DNA from: Muribaculaceae bacterium
GTDB lineage: Bacteria > Bacteroidota > Bacteroidia > Bacteroidales > Muribaculaceae
NCBI GenBank assembly: GCA_016290325.1
Contig: JAEETL010000007.1
Location: forward strand, 1 to 64,000
Direction of reading: 5' to 3'
DNA: 64,000 bases
Of this stretch, positions 26,796 through 36,721 are shown in pieces (the stretch's first letter is position 1; each line of letters opens with the position of its first letter). A program made the translations under genes and the position numbers. The notes under the pieces were generated by a model. That model was not told the origin of the DNA, searched no databases, and worked only from the letters and a program-made list of their open reading frames with translations.

Positions 26796-29700
26796 TTATC
26801 GCCACGTACCTAACAGCATGTAGTCAATGATTCCTGACACATCAGAAATATTAATCCTGCCGTCCAAGTCTGCATCTGCATTAGATGCATTAATATTGCC
26901 AGTATTAACCGAGAGCAAGTAGTCAATAAGATCTGTCACATCGTTGATGTTTACAAAGCCGTCCCCATCCACATCACCACGCAGGTAAGGCACTGGCTCA
27001 GTCCATTTGTCAACGACAAGCACGCCACCAGCTAGATAGAGTGTCAGGTTGTACTTGCCAACAGGAATCCTAAAGGAGTTGGTACCAGCGACAACCGGCA
27101 GCTGAGTGCCCAAACGTGCCTCATTGATGAGATAGTTGTTGGTTGTTGCGCCCATTCGGTCATTGACGATCTCGTCCCAAGTCGATCCCAGCGACTTGGT
27201 GAAGCTAAAGTAGCTGTAACCGCCATACGGATCAACAAAGTCAATAGTGGCTGTGTATTTCTCACCATTAGTGGTGGTCATCTCAATGCCATTATTGGGA
27301 GCCCAACCCGCTGTATTGATATTACCAAGCACATACACTTTCTCGTAACTATCGGGACCCGCGCCGGCATACTGCTCGGTCACGTCAATATAGGTATCGG
27401 CTGACGTATAGTTGAAAGTCGACAACTCGCTGTTGGGATAGATGAAGAAGGCATCGCGAGTCACCAGAATGGTCGATGTCTGGTTCTCGAAACCGGAATT
27501 GCCATTGTTGAAGATGACATTTACCTCGTCGGCATCAACATGCAGGCAATACCACTCGATATCATTAATAGTCACCTTATCCAGGGCACTGATGGCCTGA
27601 CCGGGCCAGTTGTTACCTGTCACACTACCCTCTTCGGTCCATGCCCATACGCTGGCATTGGCCATCGAAGTCTTGACATACACATTGATGCCGGTAGTTG
27701 CAGCATCGGTAATCGTATAAATGTAGCTCTCCACATTCTCGACCATACTGCCATTGACAACGCCCACCTTGAGGGTCGTATTCTCGGTAAATGTAAACGC
27801 GGTCGATGAAGTGATGGTGGCACTTGCAAGAGTCGGGATGCTACCATCGGTCGTGTAAACCAGCGTAGTGCCGTTGCGGCTGGGAGCGACTGTCAGATTA
27901 ACGCTACCAACATAATTGCCAGCCTGCTTGCTTACCACGGGATAGCCCAGGATGCTGCCATCCTTGCTCACATGGCGCCAGTCGATGCCACTGCTGATGA
28001 ACAGATTGTAAGCGTCACCGCCCTGCACGAGTTCATAGCCCGCGGGAGTGCCATTCATTACAGCGTAGCCCACCTGCAGGTACAGATTGCCGCGTGTTCC
28101 TTGAGTCTCCAAGATGTAGCCGCCATTGCTCTCCTGCTGGGTGAGAATAGCGCTCTGATTGTGGACACCGGCCGCATGGCGTGCGCGGATACAGTTCTGA
28201 ATCTCGTTGGGATACACATTATAATGCTTATAGAGGATACAGGGTGTACCAGGCATTGTCAAGATGAACGCGTTGGCAGCCATCACGTTAGTCTTCAGGC
28301 AGTCATAATTAGTGCTTTGGCCCGTGTCATGGTTGTCAACAAAGGTTACCGAGTAACGCTGATAGTTGGGGTCAGCAGCCAGGCCCTTGTCGTTAAGGGC
28401 GCTCCATGTACCACCGGCAAAGGCGCTCTGAATCGGGTACTTCAACGCGAAGTCAAACACAGCGGTTTGGATGCGATTGTCCTGCTTGGTCTCGTTAAGC
28501 CACCAACGCAGGGTCTCGGCATTGCCGTCCCAATACTCGCCCACCGAGAATTTGGGCTGGGATGCGGCATTATACAAGCCTGTATAATAACCAGAATAAC
28601 CCTTGCTCATGTCATAGCGGAAGCCATCGTAGCCAAATTCGTCGATGAGGAACTTCTGGTAGGTTTTGACGTTCTTCTGCACATTAGCGCTAGTGTGGTC
28701 CAGATCGCGGCTGCCGTCAAAGTTCTCGCCCTCGTCGGCAGCACCCGTGGCAGCATAGCCGGCAGCCACACACTCATCGGTGCGGCAGATGTCGGCCAGA
28801 CTCCAGGTCATGCTATAATTTTCCCCAGTAACAGGACCTGTCACTGTTTCATTGGCAAAGTCCACCCAACCGGTTTTACCGCTCTTGTGGTTGATGACCA
28901 TGTCCATGATTACGCTTGTATTATGGCTATGGAACGAGTCAATCATGTCGCGCAGCTGCGTCTCGGTACCGAAGCAAGTGTTATGCTTCAACCAGTAAAC
29001 GGGCATATAACCCATACTCTCGGCAGTTCCATTTGCATCTAAGCTACCAGAATTGGGCACCCACATCACGTCAAAGTACTGACCCAGTTCCTGTACCCTG
29101 TCACTCAACGCGTTCCAACGTGTCGCCTTATAGCTGTCCCAATAGAAGCCCTGGAGCATCACACCGCCAAACATCGCGGGCCAGCCCCTACCAGCAACAG
29201 GACCTCCGCCACTATCGCGTGTGATGACACAATTGCGGCCGCTCACGTCGACAGTAATCGTATAAGTGCCTGCAGGAATGCGGAAGGCCACATCAATGTT
29301 CTCGCCGAAGCCATTCAACAAGATGTTCTCCCCAAGTGTTGTCGAGGTCACCCAATAGTTACCCTCGCTCACGGGAGTCAGGCGATAACCACGAATGCCA
29401 TCCCAGTCATCACTGTCGCTTCCCAACATAGAGGTAAAGGAGAAATAGCTAACGTTAGCATCCTCCTCGGCATTCTCGCCGTTGAATGTCACCTGGGCAG
29501 TAAAGATATAGCCATCGGTAGTGCTCATCTCGACGCCCACGCTGGGATCCCAACTATTGCCGTTGGCTTCGCCCAGGATGAACAGGTGCCCGGTCATGGG
29601 ATCGATAGGCTCGACACCCTCGCCAGTGATCTTGAAGCGCTTGTTGATCGTGTCAAAGACGAAAACATATTCCGAACCATTGCCCGTAAAATAATAGGCT

Positions 29701-30035
29701 CCATGGTCACCAGCCTTCTGAGCTGCCGTCCACGTACCATCAACAGGTACTTGCTGGTCACCACCGGTAGGGCCATAACGATATGCACTATTGAACGTGT
29801 CCCAGTCGTCGGCCGACGAAGCGAGACCGTCGGCAAAAACGAAATACACCTTACCGCTGATGGTCGTCGTGTAGTTGTACGTACCGTCGGCCTTGGCGTT
29901 CATCCTAACACCGCCGGCTGGGTTCCACCCGCCAAACGGTCCATCGCCCACAATATACATCTGGGCAGAGGCTTGCAATGTCATCAACGACACCACAAGC
30001 GCAAGAAACAATCTAAGCGTTTTTTTCATAATCAT
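26796..30035 (-). CDS. Secreted multi-modular GH13 alpha-amylase with C-terminal dockerin
   Basis: A 1079-residue secreted enzyme (signal about 1-25). Modules in order: two SusE/F-like starch-binding beta-sandwiches (about 26-135, 146-270), the GH13 catalytic barrel (about 285-720), a chitobiase-like C-terminal module (TLVYTTDGSIPT), a starch-binding domain (INVYVKTSMANASVWAW), another SusE-like module, and a type I dockerin (last 65 residues; calcium loops DVDGDGFVNINDV and DADLDGRINISDV). Catalytic residues are Asp475 (GFRYDM), Glu500 (SVGEYW) and Asp570 (VDNHD). It hydrolyses alpha-1,4-glucans such as starch. It stands alone with its own terminator; no susC/susD lies beside it. A second ATG two codons in (30029) may be the true start. 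Confidence 0.95.
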   Translation of the reverse strand: MIMKKTLRLFLALVVSLMTLQASAQMYIVGDGPFGGWNPAGGVRMNAKADGTYNYTTTISGKVYFVFADGLASSADDWDTFNSAYRYGPTGGDQQVPVDGTWTAAQKAGDHGAYYFTGNGSEYVFVFDTINKRFKITGEGVEPIDPMTGHLFILGEANGNSWDPSVGVEMSTTDGYIFTAQVTFNGENAEEDANVSYFSFTSMLGSDSDDWDGIRGYRLTPVSEGNYWVTSTTLGENILLNGFGENIDVAFRIPAGTYTITVDVSGRNCVITRDSGGGPVAGRGWPAMFGGVMLQGFYWDSYKATRWNALSDRVQELGQYFDVMWVPNSGSLDANGTAESMGYMPVYWLKHNTCFGTETQLRDMIDSFHSHNTSVIMDMVINHKSGKTGWVDFANETVTGPVTGENYSMTWSLADICRTDECVAAGYAATGAADEGENFDGSRDLDHTSANVQKNVKTYQKFLIDEFGYDGFRYDMSKGYSGYYTGLYNAASQPKFSVGEYWDGNAETLRWWLNETKQDNRIQTAVFDFALKYPIQSAFAGGTWSALNDKGLAADPNYQRYSVTFVDNHDTGQSTNYDCLKTNVMAANAFILTMPGTPCILYKHYNVYPNEIQNCIRARHAAGVHNQSAILTQQESNGGYILETQGTRGNLYLQVGYAVMNGTPAGYELVQGGDAYNLFISSGIDWRHVSKDGSILGYPVVSKQAGNYVGSVNLTVAPSRNGTTLVYTTDGSIPTLASATITSSTAFTFTENTTLKVGVVNGSMVENVESYIYTITDAATTGINVYVKTSMANASVWAWTEEGSVTGNNWPGQAISALDKVTINDIEWYCLHVDADEVNVIFNNGNSGFENQTSTILVTRDAFFIYPNSELSTFNYTSADTYIDVTEQYAGAGPDSYEKVYVLGNINTAGWAPNNGIEMTTTNGEKYTATIDFVDPYGGYSYFSFTKSLGSTWDEIVNDRMGATTNNYLINEARLGTQLPVVAGTNSFRIPVGKYNLTLYLAGGVLVVDKWTEPVPYLRGDVDGDGFVNINDVTDLIDYLLSVNTGNINASNADADLDGRINISDVSGIIDYMLLGTWR

Positions 30036-30117
30036 TATTCTTTAGAGTTATATTGAGAATGTTTGGTTTGTCTTAATAGGCAAATACATCATGGGCAAGA
30101 TGCTTGTATTATTGTCC

Positions 30118-30125
30118 CAAAATTA
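30118..30125 (-). promoter_or_regulatory. -7 box upstream of the amylase
   Basis: Minus-strand TAATTTTG lies about 83 bases before the amylase ATG. No TTG at a suitable distance, so this is tentative. Confidence 0.4.
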
Positions 30126-30262
30126 GTGATTTCTATTCATTTAAACCCCTCTCTTGCAAGCATTCAGTCCCAAAAAATCAACGCAAACGATTGCACTGGT
30201 CATCAGCATCAGCCTAAAACCGAAAACACCGCAAAAAACAAGATAAATAGTTAAAAAAGCAG

Positions 30263-30270
30263 TACCTTTG
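30263..30270 (+). promoter_or_regulatory. -7 box upstream of the HAD phosphatase
   Basis: TACCTTTG matches TAnnTTTG, 21 bases before the ATG at 30292. The leader would be under 20 bases. Confidence 0.5.
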
Positions 30271-30291
30271 TAGCAATAAATAAAGTGAGAC

Positions 30292-30960
30292 ATGAAGAAA
30301 TTGGTAATTTTTGACCTTGACGGCACATTGCTCAACACCATCGAGGACTTGGGACAAGCAGCCAACTATGCCCTTGAGCGCAACGGCTATGCCACTCATA
30401 GTATGGCGAGTTACCCCTATTTTGTGGGCAATGGCGTCAGGCGGCTGATGACGCGTGTCTTGCCCGAGGATGCCCGTGATGACGAGACCGTTGACCGCGT
30501 ACTGGGAGACTTCCTTGAGTATTATGACGAGCATTGCACCGATTACACCAAGCCTTATAACGGAATGCCAGAATTGTTGCAGGACCTGCGTGACATGGGT
30601 GTAGCCATGGCTGTTGCCAGCAACAAGTATCAGAAAGCCGTCGATAAAATCATCCCTCACTACTATCCTGATATCCCATTCATCGCCATCGAGGGACACC
30701 GCGAGGGCGTGAACGTCAAGCCTGATCCCAGTGTGGTGTTTGCCATCCTTGCCCAAGCCAAGACGGCAAAAGCCGATACGCTCTACATTGGAGACAGCGG
30801 TGTGGACATGGAAACGGCCCGCAGGGCATGTGTTGACGCCGTGGGCGTGACATGGGGTTTCCGCAGCAAGAAAGAGCTGGTTGAGTACCATGCCGACGCT
30901 ATCGTCAATAACCCTGTTGACATCCTAACAATTGTTGAAAACGGCATCACCATCTCCTAA
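30292..30960 (+). CDS. gph: HAD-family phosphatase, phosphoglycolate-phosphatase-like
   Basis: A 222-residue cytosolic HAD hydrolase. Motif I is FDLDGTLLNT (nucleophile and acid/base Asp), motif II is the Ser/Asn in AVASNKYQ, motif III is the Lys in NVKPDP, and motif IV is GDSGVDMETA. A helical cap follows motif I. The pattern and size fit Gph-like enzymes that dephosphorylate 2-phosphoglycolate or related small phosphates; the substrate is not certain. The next gene starts 13 bases downstream, so the two are probably one transcript. Confidence 0.88.
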   Translation: MKKLVIFDLDGTLLNTIEDLGQAANYALERNGYATHSMASYPYFVGNGVRRLMTRVLPEDARDDETVDRVLGDFLEYYDEHCTDYTKPYNGMPELLQDLRDMGVAMAVASNKYQKAVDKIIPHYYPDIPFIAIEGHREGVNVKPDPSVVFAILAQAKTAKADTLYIGDSGVDMETARRACVDAVGVTWGFRSKKELVEYHADAIVNNPVDILTIVENGITIS

Positions 30961-30973
30961 AACAGACTAGAAC

Positions 30974-32659
30974 ATGAACTGGCTTTCAGATTTATTTATC
31001 GGCAATAGTGTCGCCCACACCATCCTCATTTATGCCATTGTCATTGCGATTGGTGTCATGCTGGGCAATGTCAAGATCTTCGGCATCTCGCTGGGAGCGA
31101 CCTTTGTGCTCTTTTGCGGTATTCTCGTCGGCCACTTGGGCGTGACCGTCGATGGTGCCACCCTCAAGTTCATACAGGAGTTTGGCCTCATCCTTTTCAT
31201 TTTCTCCATCGGTTTACAAGTGGGTCCCAGCTTTTTCTCCTCGTTAAAGCAAGAGGGTCTCCAACTCAATGGCGTCGCGATGCTTATCGTGGCTCTTAAC
31301 GTCGTTGTGGCTTTCGCCATCTATTTCATCGCGGGCAATATCTCCATCACCGACCTTGTGGGCGTGATGAGCGGAGCTGTGACCAACACGCCCGGACTGG
31401 GTGCCGCCCAGCAGGCCCTCATCGAGACCGCGGGCGATCGCGCCGGTGATCTCAACGAGTCGATGTCCCTGGGATATGCCGCAGCCTATCCCCTTGGCGT
31501 CGTGGGTATTATCCTGTCAATGGTACTCCTCAAAGTCATCTTCAAAATCAACGTTGACAAGGAGGTCGAGGACATCGAGCACGAGAAGGAGGCCAGCCAA
31601 CTCAAGCCCCACGTCATCACTTATCAGGTGACCAACAAGCTCATCTATGATATCCCCGTGACGCGCCTGCATGCCATCATTGACCACAATTTCACCATCT
31701 CGCGAATGAAGCGCGAGGACGGCACCGTTGAGATACCCCAAGGCGAGACCATCATCCGCAAGGACGACGTGCTGCGCATCGTCATGAGCGCCCATGACCA
31801 GGACATTTTCGATGCCATTATCGGGCCTCACGTGGACTTTGACTGGCAACTCGAGACCGAGCCCAAGGGCATCGTCAGCAAGCGCATCGTAATCACCCAA
31901 AGCGAGCTTAACGGCCGCAAAATCGGCTCCATTCGCCTGCACGAGGGCTACAAGGTCAATGTCACCCGCGTCTATCGCGCTGGCGTTGAACTCCTTGCCA
32001 GCCCCAACCTGTCGCTGCAGATTGGCGACCGACTCACTGTCGTCGGTCGTGAGGAGGATGTTGACCGTCTGGGCAAGCGCATGGGCAACTCCTATAAGCG
32101 ACTGGATCACCCCAAGCTGTTCACGATGTTCATCGGCATCGTGCTGGGTATTATCGTGGGATCCATTCCCATCATGCTGCCCGGCATGTCGGTGCCCATG
32201 AAACTTGGTCTCGCGGGTGGACCGCTCATTGTCGCCATCCTCATCGGCCGCTATGGCTACAAGGCCAAACTGGTTACCTATACCAGCAATGCTGCCAGCC
32301 TCATGCTGCGTGAGTTGGGTCTGTGCCTGTTCCTCGCCTCGGTGGGCATCGCCGCTGGTGGCCGTTTCGTCGAGACCATCTTGAGCGCCAATGGTTTGAC
32401 ATGGGTACTCTATGGCTTCCTCATCACTATCATCCCGCTGATGATTGCTGTTATCGTGGCACGCGGCAAACTCCGGCTCAACTACTGCACCATTATGGGC
32501 CTCGTTGCAGGTGCCACCACCGACCCGCCCGCATTAGGCTACGCTAACAACACAGCTGGCAACGATGCTCCCGCCGTAGCCTATGCCACGGTCTATCCTT
32601 TGACTATGTTCATGCGCGTCTTGATCGCCGAGCTCATCATCATCTTTGCTGTCGCCTAG
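30974..32659 (+). CDS. AspT/YidE/YbjL-type transporter with two TrkA-C domains
   Basis: A 561-residue inner-membrane protein with two hydrophobic blocks (about 1-190 and 375-561) around a soluble middle part with two TrkA-C (RCK-C) domains (about 210-290 and 295-375). Both blocks carry the family signatures: GAVTNTPGLGAAQQA in the first and GATTDPPALGYANN in the second. The aspartate:alanine exchanger family (AAE) has this layout. The substrate is unknown; TrkA-C domains often bind nucleotides and may gate transport. It follows the HAD gene and ends at a hairpin terminator. Confidence 0.9.
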   Translation: MNWLSDLFIGNSVAHTILIYAIVIAIGVMLGNVKIFGISLGATFVLFCGILVGHLGVTVDGATLKFIQEFGLILFIFSIGLQVGPSFFSSLKQEGLQLNGVAMLIVALNVVVAFAIYFIAGNISITDLVGVMSGAVTNTPGLGAAQQALIETAGDRAGDLNESMSLGYAAAYPLGVVGIILSMVLLKVIFKINVDKEVEDIEHEKEASQLKPHVITYQVTNKLIYDIPVTRLHAIIDHNFTISRMKREDGTVEIPQGETIIRKDDVLRIVMSAHDQDIFDAIIGPHVDFDWQLETEPKGIVSKRIVITQSELNGRKIGSIRLHEGYKVNVTRVYRAGVELLASPNLSLQIGDRLTVVGREEDVDRLGKRMGNSYKRLDHPKLFTMFIGIVLGIIVGSIPIMLPGMSVPMKLGLAGGPLIVAILIGRYGYKAKLVTYTSNAASLMLRELGLCLFLASVGIAAGGRFVETILSANGLTWVLYGFLITIIPLMIAVIVARGKLRLNYCTIMGLVAGATTDPPALGYANNTAGNDAPAVAYATVYPLTMFMRVLIAELIIIFAVA

Positions 32660-32690
32660 CGACAATGAAAAAGATAAGAATTCAATAACA

Positions 32691-32726
32691 AGAGAATGGG
32701 ATATTGCTCCCGTTCTCTTTGTTTTT
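32691..32726 (+). terminator. Terminator between convergent transporter and tamL
   Basis: AGAGAATGGGA (32691-32701) pairs with TCCCGTTCTCT (32708-32718) with one T-G pair, followed by TTTGTTTTT. It overlaps the tamL stop region. Confidence 0.8.
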
Positions 32727-35061
32727 AGAAAGGGTAGCCCACGGAGAAGTGGAACTCGCTGTCGCGCTTGAAGCTGGGTGAGAACAGGGGCCAGTGGTCT
32801 TGACCGCTGGCAGGATTATGAGCCTTCATACCCATATCCACACGGACAAGGAAATACTTGAAGTCCAAGCGGATACCCGCACCATAAGCCGCTGCTATCT
32901 GCTCATAGAACTTGTTGAACTTGAACACACCGCCAGGCTGATCCTCATAGTCCTTGATCGTCCAGATGTTGCCCGCATCAAGGAACAAACCCAGTTCAAC
33001 GACCCAGAACAGTTTGGCGCGGTACTCGAGATTCACGTCAAAACGGATATCACCACACTGGTAAATAAAGTTGGAAAGGGAGTTGTTACTGTTATAGCTG
33101 CCGGGACCCAGAGTGCGCACACCCCAACCGCGAACGCTATTGGCACCGCCGCTGTAGAAACGTTTCTCAAAAGGCAAGACGTCGCTGTTGCCATAGGGTA
33201 TTGCTATGCCCGCTCCCACATGGAAAGCAACCGATTGGCGACGGTCAATGTTATGGGTGAAAGAATAGTCGGCATCGGCCTTGATATACTGTGAATAGCG
33301 GATGCCCAAAGACTTGTAGCTGCCATCGTCGTCAGCCTTTTGACCCGAAATCTTAGACATCGCATAGAGCAGATTGCCCGCGGTCTCGGCATTAGCCCTT
33401 ATAGTGAACACATTGCGCTGGAAGCGGCCCATCTGCAGCACACTAAGCTCAGCCTTGTTGGTGCGGTAAAAATTATAGCCCATCCTCATGATGAGGTGGT
33501 CCTGATAACTATACAGCAACAAAGGATTGGTGATGCGATCAAAAAACTCATCATTAAACTTGGGAACACTGATAAAACTCAAGTCAAACAGAGTGATAGT
33601 ATGGGACAAACGGCGATGACGCTCGGTCCACTGGTATCGCCATGCGCCACCAGCAATAACGCGTGTGTACTCGGGGCGGGCCTGATAATCAAAATTAACC
33701 GTAAAAGCCGTTGAAGCCTGTATCTTACGCTTAAACGAGCTCTTGAGGAACGGGAACATGAACTTGGGGAAAGTCAGGCCGAGCTCAGTCGAATACTCGC
33801 TATAATTATCGTTAATCAGGCCTCCAATATTGCCCGATATGCTCTCATAGGAAGCCTTGAGCTTGGCGCTTAATACCTCGGCACCCTTGAATATGTTGCG
33901 GTGCTCATAATCCAAGACGACACCAAAACCCAAATCCCCCTCGCTGTTGGTACCCTCAAGCGAGGCCGAGATGGTCTGGGACTTATCGGGCTGCAGCAAT
34001 ACGAAAGCATCGACCATGAGCACACCATCCACATCGCCCACAGGCCTCACGTCGATACTGATCGACTTGATCACGTTGAGGCGACCCAACGCGCGATAGG
34101 TACGGTTGATGGCCTCTACATTATATAGAGAGCCCGGCTCAATGTAGTTACACTCGTCTAGCGTCTCGGTTCTCAAGTAATCATCCTCGCCCACAAAGAC
34201 CTTCACGCCGCTCTTCATGTTCACCGTGTCCACGCCCCAGTAACCACCTTGCATGGCCACAGGGTCATAACTCATCACATAGGTGACATTGCGCACATAA
34301 AACGGCGCGTGCTGCGTGTAATAGGGCATACGCTCATTACGGTACGGGTCACGTCCGTTAAGCGTGAGGTCCACATCGTAGGAATTGGCCGCCGTATCGG
34401 CCATGAATGTGATATATTCCTTGTTGAAGGCATAATATCCTTTATTGCGCAGATCCTCAGTAATACTTTGACGCCACTCTTCCAGCTTGTTATAGTCCAA
34501 CAAATCGCCTGGATGAACCGAAAATTTCGCCGAGTCGGCAAGAATGACCTCGCGCAATGACTCATCGGGAATATCATAGTCAATGGAACGGATGCGATAA
34601 GGCTCACCCAGCGTAATGTCATAATCGATTTTGGCTTTTCGTTTCACGCTGTCTGCTTTGACTCGGTAAGTGACCGAGTTTTTCATATAGCCACGGTTTT
34701 TCAATGCCGTGCTTAGCTGATCGGCACTAGCCAGCATGAGCGTGCTATCATAGAGTACGGGAGGAGTACCGACGCGCTGAATCCACTTGTTGAACCAGTT
34801 ATTGGGATCCTTGCCCGAGAGGTTATAGATGGCCAGTTGCAGTTTGAGACCTCCCAGCACGCGGTGGTTAGCGTTCTGCCGCAAGTAATTATACAGCTGT
34901 GACGTCTCTACGTTGCTCTGAGGGTCATTGATATTGATTTTTACCTTGTCAAGCAGCATTTGTCCTTCAGGCACATGCTTAGTCGAGGAGCACGACACGA
35001 GTGCCCCCACCAACAACAATGTCCAAAGTGGACCAATCAATATCCTTGTTGCCCGACCCAT
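32725..35061 (-). CDS. tamL: TamL, lipidated TamA/BamA-family outer-membrane protein
   Basis: A 778-residue Omp85-family protein. The N-terminus is a lipoprotein signal (lipobox LVGALVSC) and not a plain signal peptide, which defines the Bacteroidetes TamL form. POTRA-like repeats follow (about 30-380), then a 16-strand-type barrel. The conserved loop-6 motif is RFYSGGANSVRGWGVRTLGPG and the last residue is Phe (HFSVGYPF). The role is insertion or assembly of envelope components, normally with TamB; tamB is not beside it. A GTG at 35064 precedes the ATG at 35061; the ATG is used. It is the last gene of a nine-gene minus-strand run. Confidence 0.92.
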   Translation of the reverse strand: MGRATRILIGPLWTLLLVGALVSCSSTKHVPEGQMLLDKVKININDPQSNVETSQLYNYLRQNANHRVLGGLKLQLAIYNLSGKDPNNWFNKWIQRVGTPPVLYDSTLMLASADQLSTALKNRGYMKNSVTYRVKADSVKRKAKIDYDITLGEPYRIRSIDYDIPDESLREVILADSAKFSVHPGDLLDYNKLEEWRQSITEDLRNKGYYAFNKEYITFMADTAANSYDVDLTLNGRDPYRNERMPYYTQHAPFYVRNVTYVMSYDPVAMQGGYWGVDTVNMKSGVKVFVGEDDYLRTETLDECNYIEPGSLYNVEAINRTYRALGRLNVIKSISIDVRPVGDVDGVLMVDAFVLLQPDKSQTISASLEGTNSEGDLGFGVVLDYEHRNIFKGAEVLSAKLKASYESISGNIGGLINDNYSEYSTELGLTFPKFMFPFLKSSFKRKIQASTAFTVNFDYQARPEYTRVIAGGAWRYQWTERHRRLSHTITLFDLSFISVPKFNDEFFDRITNPLLLYSYQDHLIMRMGYNFYRTNKAELSVLQMGRFQRNVFTIRANAETAGNLLYAMSKISGQKADDDGSYKSLGIRYSQYIKADADYSFTHNIDRRQSVAFHVGAGIAIPYGNSDVLPFEKRFYSGGANSVRGWGVRTLGPGSYNSNNSLSNFIYQCGDIRFDVNLEYRAKLFWVVELGLFLDAGNIWTIKDYEDQPGGVFKFNKFYEQIAAAYGAGIRLDFKYFLVRVDMGMKAHNPASGQDHWPLFSPSFKRDSEFHFSVGYPF

Positions 35062-35095
35062 CACTTTTCAATCATCGGTAGTTACAGATCTGGCC

Positions 35096-36700
35096 TTAGT
35101 CTCTCTCAAAGAAATTGCGCTGAGCTTTATCTATTGCCAACTCGAAATCAGGTTTAGTGCGCAATGACTTGAGGTTGAGCGCCGATAATTCGTCATATTT
35201 CAACTTGTACAGGCTTCCGTAGCCATTGTCGAGCGCTTTCTGGAGATAGTTGATGGCACTAAAGTCGTCTCCCCTCAATGCCATAAAGATGGCAGCATAA
35301 TAGTAGTTTTCGCCGCCGGGCATATTGACCGAAGTCACTTTTTGGAGCCATCTGAACGCCTCATTATCACGTCCTTGTTCACTATAAGCAAATCCTTTCA
35401 TGTTCTCAATATCATCACTCAACATGGCGAGCACGTTCAAGTCTTTATCGAGCAGTTTGGTTTTATTTAGACGCTTGAATAACATGGCACGCGTGATCAG
35501 AGCCTCGGCATCGGCCGGTGCATTGGCTACTGCCGCATTGAGGTATCCCAGCGCATCATTGTCTTTGCCCTGATTAATCAGCAAGTTGGCCTTAGCCACA
35601 AGCATAGGCACATACTGTGGAGCAAAATCTGAGCATCGTTCTAGAGCCTTCATGGCCGCCTCAAAGTTCCCACCATCACCTGCATTGAACTCGGCAAGTG
35701 ACTTGACAAGGTAAAACTCAGGCTGCTCAGGAGACATCTCAAGCGCCTTATCCACATTCATAATAGCCTCATCATAACGAGCAAGTTCAACACAACACTT
35801 GGCAATGTTATAATATACCGATGGACTCTCATACAGGTGGTTTCGCTTGATGAAATTCAAATCCCTCAATGCCTGACCATAATGGCAATGGTCAACAGCA
35901 ATGCTCGCCCTCAGATAACGATACATGCCGTTATCGTTGGTTTTATTGGCCAGATCGTCCAGTGAACCCATCACTTGGTCATAGTGAGTGTCACTCAATT
36001 CAAAAAGCCGCTCGGCGGCATTGCCACCATCACCTACCGCCATACCAGTCAGCAGGTCCTGTATCGCAGAATTAACATCTCCCTGACGGATATAGATGTC
36101 AGCCCGGTTCACATAGACTTGGGGCTCGGTGCGGAAAATCTTTACTGCCTTATCCACCTGTTCCAACGCGGCTTGAGGATGATTGCGTTGTTGTTCCACT
36201 TGAGCCAATCCATACATGGCGTCATAGTTCATGGATTCAGCGTTTAGAATCTTTTTAAAGGCTTTCTCGGCAGCGTCCAGCCTACCTGCCTTGAGGTTTG
36301 CCTTGGCTATCATATCGGTGCAAGCCAGTGACTTAGGCTGTAATTCCTGAGCTAGCTGCAGGTCAGCAAGCTCGCTTGCATAATCCTCTCTGGCTTCACT
36401 GATGCGGGCGCGCAAGATGTGCTCGTCAAAACGCAACTCACGATCCTTTTTGGGCGTAAGTAACATCGCCTGATTCACATCGGCCAATGCAGCCGTGTAT
36501 TCTCCATTGTAATAGTGCTGATGGGCACGAGCAAACAAGGTGTTATAATCATTGGGATCCTTGGCGAGCTGTTCATCATACACTTTCATCACGGCATTGG
36601 TGATCTTGTCCCTGAGAACATCATCACTGCTTTGGGCAACCGATATAGTGGCATACAAAGCAATGATAAGCGACACGCTAATCAATCTTCTAATACTCAT
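35096..36700 (-). CDS. Secreted tetratricopeptide-repeat protein
   Basis: A 534-residue protein with a signal peptide (MSIRRLISVSLIIALYATISVAQ) and about a dozen TPR units from residue 50 to the end, for example TLFARAHQHYYNGEYTAALADVNQAM and PSVYYNIAKCCVELARYDEAIMNVDKAL. It is probably a periplasmic scaffold. It sits 22 bases after kdsA and 34 before tamL, so a role in envelope assembly is plausible but inferred. The frame opens at a TTG (36712); the first ATG at 36700 gives the signal peptide. Confidence 0.88.
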   Translation of the reverse strand: MSIRRLISVSLIIALYATISVAQSSDDVLRDKITNAVMKVYDEQLAKDPNDYNTLFARAHQHYYNGEYTAALADVNQAMLLTPKKDRELRFDEHILRARISEAREDYASELADLQLAQELQPKSLACTDMIAKANLKAGRLDAAEKAFKKILNAESMNYDAMYGLAQVEQQRNHPQAALEQVDKAVKIFRTEPQVYVNRADIYIRQGDVNSAIQDLLTGMAVGDGGNAAERLFELSDTHYDQVMGSLDDLANKTNDNGMYRYLRASIAVDHCHYGQALRDLNFIKRNHLYESPSVYYNIAKCCVELARYDEAIMNVDKALEMSPEQPEFYLVKSLAEFNAGDGGNFEAAMKALERCSDFAPQYVPMLVAKANLLINQGKDNDALGYLNAAVANAPADAEALITRAMLFKRLNKTKLLDKDLNVLAMLSDDIENMKGFAYSEQGRDNEAFRWLQKVTSVNMPGGENYYYAAIFMALRGDDFSAINYLQKALDNGYGSLYKLKYDELSALNLKSLRTKPDFELAIDKAQRNFFERD

Positions 36701-36721
36701 AGTTAATTGCAATATAAAGCT

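Noticed and set aside
27972-29042. Plus-strand frame of 356 codons opposite the amylase
   Set aside because: It lies fully inside the GH13 catalytic region on the other strand and shows no recognisable domain.
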